A stretch of DNA of 64,000 nucleotides from contig NC_030987.1 of NCBI RefSeq assembly GCF_000149955.1, positions 3,003,899 to 3,067,898 of the forward strand. Reading direction: 5' to 3'. Numbering within the stretch: the stretch's first letter is position 1; every line of letters begins with the position of its first letter. This DNA is from Fusarium oxysporum f. sp. lycopersici 4287. Its lineage: Eukaryota; Ascomycota; Sordariomycetes; Hypocreales; Nectriaceae. Shown here in pieces: positions 59,294 to 64,000 of the stretch. Made by a program: the position numbers and the translations under genes. A model generated the notes under the pieces. The model saw only the letters and a list, made by a program, of their open reading frames with translations, did not search any database and was not told the DNA's origin.

Positions 59294-60899
59294 ATGGCCG
59301 AAACCGCAACCTCTCCAGCCCCTGCGGCGGACAAGGCCGACAAGCAAGCTAATGTTCGACCTCCCAAGCCTGATGAGAATCTCTTCAAGCAGGAACTCGC
59401 AAAGGCTGAGAAGGAGCATAAGGCTTCAATGGACCGTCTGGTAAGATCTCGCTCAATCCCCCTCCTTTTGAAAATGTGGCTTGGATCGACCCAGATTCCA
59501 CATCTGTGGCCTCATGAGCTGGAGCTATTAGAGTCAACATCAACTAACAATTATACTCTTCTAGGCCGCTGTTAAGGCTAAGATCGAGATTGCTATGCCC
59601 AACAAGAACAAGGACCAGCCCAACCCTACCCAAAAGCGACGACAAGAGCTCATTGCTCAGGCAAACGAGATTCGACAGAAGCAGGCTGGCGGAAAGAACG
59701 CCCGTTCTACTAAGCTCGACCAGATCAAGCGCCTCGATGAGCAAGTTCGAAGCCGAATCAATGAGCAAAAGGCTGCTAAGAGCAAGGTTCCCTTCAAGAG
59801 CCTCGAGGACCTCGACCGCCAGATTGCTAGTCTGGACAAGCAGGTCAACTCCGGCACCATGAAGCTGGTAGACGAAAAGAAGGCCTTGTCAGACATCTCC
59901 AGTCTCCGTAAGATGCGCAAGAACTTCGGACAGCTTGACGATGCCCAGAAGCAGATTGACGACCTCCGCGCCAAGATTAAGGAGATCAAGGATAGCATGG
60001 ACGACCCTGAGCAAAAGGCTCTATCCGACCAGTATAACAAGATCCAGGCCGAGATCGATGCTATTAAGGCCGAGCAGGACGAAGCTTACAAGGGTCTTTC
60101 CAGTCTCCGTGATGAGCGCTCCAAGCTCCAGGCCGAACAGCAGGAAAAGTACACCGCTATCCGTAAGCTCAAGGATGACTATTACGGACAGAAGAAGGCA
60201 TATCAGGCCTACGACCGTGAGGCTCGAGAGCGTTACCGCGAGAAGCAAAGGGCTGAGCAGGAGCGTTACCACCAAGAGCGAAAGAAGGCTGAGGCTGAGC
60301 GTCGTCTGGGCGATGCCAGCGACCCTGCCTACCTCGACGAGATCCGCCGCGCCAACAGCCTGCTCCAATTCCTCGATCCCAACCACAAGGTTGAGAAGGG
60401 TCCTCTGATGGCCGACACAGGTCTCGGTGCTCAGGCCCAACGAAGCGTTGACGAGTCTGGCCTCAAGGGCACCAAACTTCTTCGCAAGGAGGACCGTGAT
60501 GAGGAGTACGCGCCTGCCGTGAAGAAGGGTAAGAAGGGCAAGAAGACTGCTCACGGCGGCTCATCGAACAAGTTCAACGTTCCCCCAGCTGTCGTCGAGG
60601 ACTGTGCTGCCATGGGCATCGACCCTCCTATGAGTGCTGCCGATATCCCTGCTGTCGCTGAGAAGGTCCGTGCCAAGCTCGATTTCTGGAAGAACGACCA
60701 GGAGGCCCAGACACAGCGTGTAAGTCACCCATCTCATAAAGTGCTTACGAAGAGACGATGCTAATTACTATTCCAGAACATTGAGAAGGCTAAGAAGGAG
60801 ATCGCTGAACTCGAGGCCGCTGAGGCTAATGGCGACAAGGTCGAGCAGACCACTGCTGACCTGAAGGAGACTTCTATTGCTGACAAGCAGGAGTCGTAA
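59294..60899 (+). CDS. BFR1: BFR1-like nuclear segregation / mRNP protein
   Basis: Coiled-coil protein of the Bfr1 family, which in yeast associates with polysomes and Scp160 mRNPs at the ER. Three exons (59294-59440, 59565-60719, 60777-60899) give 474 aa. Start ATG at 59294 (MAETATSPAPAADKADK). Seen: a Pro/Lys-rich N-terminus (VRPPKPDENLFKQELAKAEK), then long heptad-rich coiled coils (about 60-300) with LDDAQKQIDDLRAKIKEIKD, and YYGQKKAYQAYDREARERYREKQ, a strong Bfr1 signature. Next come a Lys-rich patch (KKGKKGKKTAHGG), a conserved end domain (FNVPPAVVEDCAAMGIDPP), and a Glu-rich C-terminus. Intron 1 (124 nt) is the longest in the gene. Length agrees with yeast Bfr1 (470 aa). Confidence 0.92.
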
Positions 60900-62117
60900 G
60901 CTTCCTTCTAATCGCAACATTGATTGCTCGTCGGTAATATCCCATATCGTCGATGCTCCCTGGGCTTACAAATTTCTCCTGCGCTCTCTCTCTCTACCTC
61001 GCCCCAATTGATATTATTGTCCTCGTCCTTTCCGAAATCTGTTGGAATTCCCCAGCGCCCACTCGGCATAAAAATCAAACGTTGAGCTTATATCAAACGT
61101 TATTCAAAGTTGTCTTGCCCACCAACTTCATTGTCTGAGTTACTTCCTGCTTCATACATCCCTTCTCCCCCTCTTTCAACGCCACATGCTCGAATCTAAA
61201 AAGCGCTTTTTTGTGCTGTTTTTGTAATTAGGCGCAGTTTCTTATTGAAGTCATGCGCAAGGAAAATGACAAAAAGTTGGTTCAATCTCGTGGTGCATTG
61301 CATCTATTATCATTTTAAGTTGCGTGACATGAGACTCGGTTATCGGGTTCCCTGTAGATCTTGCCCATAGGGTCGGCTCAATTGCTTATTGCCGCTCATG
61401 GACAGATTTACTAAGACATGATGAGCTCATGCAAACCTGCATCAAAGTTTTAGTTGGGCTGAGCCTGGGGTCGGGCATATACTGCTGTGCCTCTTTGGGT
61501 CTACACTTTTCTGCCTTCTTTTCTGCTTGTTTTGCCTGTTGTGTGCATACGTATATGCAGTCGACCAAGACATGGTCATGTAACTATGTATGCACTGTCG
61601 TCTTACCGCAGCAGATGATGTGTTGAAAACGCCGGCATGAGCTTGCATAACCTAGCTCACACCCTTCGACCTATCGCCATGACCTTGACTGCCTCGGATG
61701 CGTGCCCCTCTTTCGCATCATCTCCCACACGTCCAACCAAGACATGTCTTTGTTCGCCGTGATGCATGTCAAAAAGGCAAATGAAGTTGTGGTGTCGTTC
61801 ATAATTTTGCCTTCAGTGGCGTGGTATTTGTAATTTCAGATACAGATAAAATCGCCAAACTTTGTTAACCCCAGTTACTCCAAAGAAAAAAAATGCCAGG
61901 CGGGAAAGCTTCTACTCAAACACAAATGGCATCTTCAGCCCAAACTTCAAAAACCCCCCAGTAATGGTGCCACCGTGGTCTGCTGTGCCGGTAATACTCC
62001 ACGCCCTAGTTATGCAATGGTCGTGATGTTCGTAGAAATCGTAATATGGATTTTTGTAGCATACTCAGCACCTGGAGATAAGTGCTCACAATTAACGTAT
62101 TGGCCATTTGTAGTCGC
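60900..62117. other. Convergent spacer
   Basis: 1.2 kb between BFR1 and the unrecognised minus-strand gene. An ATG frame at 61429-61626 (65 aa, nine Cys, hydrophobic) is noted under findings but not called a gene. Confidence 0.4.
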
Positions 62118-62837
62118 TTAGTATGGTGGAGGGAAATTATAGGCACCCGGCATTGGCGGCGGGATAGCCCCAAAGTTAGGCCGTCTCATTTGAGGGCCGG
62201 GAGTTCGGCGATCGGGTCGGGGCATGGGAGGCTCCTGTGGATGCATCTGGCCTGGATCACCACGATATCCTGGAGGTGCTACTACAGCAGAGGCACCGGG
62301 AGGGGCAGTACCGCTTCGACGATTCACTTTTCGCGAGTTTGATAACGAGCCCAATGGCGGATCCTTTACAGCCGGCTCATCCTCCGCCGGTAGTGTGAGT
62401 TCAACAAGTCCAAAGAAATATTCCAAAACTTCAGGATACCGTTGTACGCTCGCTTGCCAGTCTTCGTCAATTCCACGTTTGAGGGACGCTTGCGCTTCAG
62501 CAACTTGTGTCGGATGAGGTGGTGCGTGGTAGTAGTGATAGGCGTGGGCAGTAATTCGATCCATATGCGCAGCATGGGCAGTTTTTCGTTGATCAGTAAG
62601 GAGGCGGAAGTATTCAAGTATGTAGTCTTGTGCATGCCCTCGGACCCAAGAACTATGGGTTGATAGTCAGAACTGCTTCGCAGCGTGATGGGAGGGCAAA
62701 ATTATTTACCGTATTTCATTGTATATCGACCGCATCATGCGATCCTCGGCTTGTTTGACAGCAACGTCGAGGCCCTTAGCCTCACACTCGCATGCCATAT
62801 TGGCCGGAGCGTGGCATATCGCGCAATCAGGATCCAT
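62118..62837 (-). CDS. Unrecognised protein with N-terminal Cys cluster and Pro-rich tail
   Basis: I do not recognise a named family. Two exons (62710-62837, 62118-62652; intron 62653-62709, GTAAAT...CATAG) give 220 aa. Start ATG at 62837 (MDPDCAICHAPANMACECEAKG). An acceptor-like TTTTCAG directly before the ATG suggests a 5'-UTR intron. Seen: C5-x2-C8-x7-C16-x-C18 at the N-terminus, which could bind one zinc; a helical region (about 20-125) with AVKQAEDRMMRSIYNEIRSW, VRGHAQDYILEYF and HPTQVAEAQASLKRGIDEDW; then a Pro/Gly/Arg-rich disordered tail (about 140-220) ending in PPPMPGAYNFPPPY. The joined exons read as one coherent protein. The tail could be a binding surface for SH3/WW-type partners, but that is inference. 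Confidence 0.75.
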
Positions 62838-64000
62838 CCTGAAAATAGACTTGCCACTGTAGGGATAACTTCTGGGAAACATCTTAGCTGTGATATCAGG
62901 CGAATTGGTTTACACCGAATTAGAGCGGGTGAGCGTAGTGCAAGAGATGGCCAGAAAAACAATATTCATCTACGGTCAACTCATGACAACAACGTGAGAT
63001 CCCCCTCCAACCCCGCAGACGTCTTTCATAGGGTTGTATGTGCGTAGGAGAGAAGACCAGCAACAGTGAGATTGAACAATGAGAATACAAGAAATGGGGG
63101 AGGAGGTAGGGATAAGGATGACAGAGAGAAGTTAAAACGGACCTAGCTAAAAGGCACGAGCCGTGTTAAAGTCGATTGACGGCGTGGCGGTAAGGAGATA
63201 ACGACACTGGGTTGCAAAATGGTCTGGTTTGCCCATCGAGAACCAGCTTGGGAAGGCGAGCAGCTGTTTCGCTGGAGCCGTATGTATGCTGCACTGCAAG
63301 CACCAGCAGCTCTCGGGGCTCAAGCTGGAAATGGAGGGAGAAACTGAAGAGCGAGATGGAAGAAGTCGCGTGGGGAAGCGAAAGGAAGCTATGTGGAGAG
63401 ATCGAATGAGAGCAGGCCCGACCACGTCTACAGTCGTGGCTCGAATGCGGGACCCACGGATCGTATGCAGGCTGGCCCAATGGCTTCGAACTGGTACAAG
63501 GGAGGGGTCGATGGCGGCGAACTGTCGTTGGGTGATTGTGCGGCTCATGTGCTTTCTGCTAGGAAGGGTGGTGTTGACAAACAGTAGGTAGTACACCAGA
63601 TGGAGGGGTGAGTGGGACGTCAACGAAGAGTCAAGTCGAGAGTTGACCGAGAAAAATTATGCTAGGTTTGACGTGAGATATTGTACTGCAGAAGAGACTG
63701 GAGCTGGATCGACTGGCGAAGTTCAAAGAATGCAAGAGACAGCCAGGCGTGACAAATGGGGTCATCGGTTGGGTTGACGATGGTAAGCCAGTGAGCATCT
63801 ATCAAGAGTCGACGAATGAAGGTAAGGCCAGTCGTTAAGAACCCTAGTAGTAAGGCAAAGAAGACGGCGAGGGAACACTGAAAGGCTGACCACAGACACA
63901 CAAGAGGCTCTGCTGGCTTTATCCATTGCTGCAGCACGGATTCACCGCATTTTGGCGTCAGCTGGCGGTTGTTGTTAAGCTCGGAAGCTGGGGCTAGCCC
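62838..64000. other. Right flank, no gene called
   Basis: It holds the promoter of the 62118-62837 gene. A 158-codon frame on the minus strand (63147-63623) starts at a non-ATG codon and has no domain pattern. The window ends before any further gene can be recognised. Confidence 0.4.

Noticed and set aside
63147..63623. 158-codon minus-strand ORF near the right end
   Set aside because: It begins at a non-ATG codon, is rich in Ser/Arg/Pro without domain pattern, and lies in the upstream region of another gene. Likely a chance frame.
1..64000. CRISPR arrays, rRNA genes, intact transposons, secondary-metabolite cluster
   Set aside because: No regularly spaced repeats, rRNA motifs, transposase or reverse-transcriptase ORFs, or PKS/NRPS/terpene-synthase genes were seen.

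Overview
This is nuclear DNA of a filamentous ascomycete, most likely a Fusarium (Nectriaceae) species. Genes are split by short GT-AG introns (mostly 44-90 nt) with CTAAC/CTGAC-type branch sites. Intergenic spacers are rich in CT tracts. The TMEM16 scramblase at 34804-37364 has almost exactly the length (738 aa) of the Nectria haematococca nhTMEM16 protein and closely resembles it as I recall it. I see no CRISPR array, rRNA, intact transposon or phage. Exon joins were placed by hand from splice signals and reading frame.

Layout, left to right. 1-4220: no supportable gene. 4221-5802 (-): His-rich CDF zinc transporter. 6946-9686 (-): DBP10 RNA helicase, divergent from a DNAJC8/Spf31-type J-protein at 9922-10675 (+), which converges on MDJ1, a mitochondrial DnaJ, at 11199-12885 (-). 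13972-14755 (-): SAP30-like Sin3-binding protein. 14756-20727: a 6 kb gene-poor block with a decayed tRNA-Arg(UCU) half near 15.05 kb. It ends in the possible long leader of a C2H2 plus fungal_trans transcription factor (20728-23926, +). 24348-26248 (-): F-box protein. 26550-27134 (-): hotdog thioesterase with a C-terminal AKM peroxisomal signal, head to head with PEX12 (27614-28891, +). 29602-32391 (+): GH16-WSC wall protein. 32692-33771 (-): metallophosphoesterase, head to head with the TMEM16 scramblase. 39393-42223 (+): Pro/Ser-rich SH3 protein. 45321-46579 (+): GH76 enzyme. 47346-51113 (+): tubulin cofactor D. 55291-56909 (+): fungal-rhodopsin-type seven-helix protein. 57687-58559 (-): RPB5, head to head with BFR1 (59294-60899, +). 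62118-62837 (-): unrecognised Cys-motif protein. The rest, up to 64000, shows no gene.

Most genes are housekeeping functions: RNA helicase, J-proteins, polymerase subunit, tubulin folding, peroxin, zinc storage. They are interspersed with cell-surface genes (GH16-WSC, GH76, rhodopsin-like). I see no secondary-metabolite cluster. The most coherent functional unit is the divergent thioesterase/PEX12 pair: a probable peroxisomal matrix enzyme and a peroxisome import E3 share one promoter that carries two CCTCGG-type fatty-acid-response motifs. Other points for a second look are a TGA codon separating a signal-peptide-like segment from the GH16-WSC enzyme, an 18-bp palindromic heat-shock-like element upstream of MDJ1, a chain of three abutting uORFs before the transcription factor, a thrice-repeated D-x-GG-L-L/F motif in the rhodopsin-like tail, and a tRNA relic.
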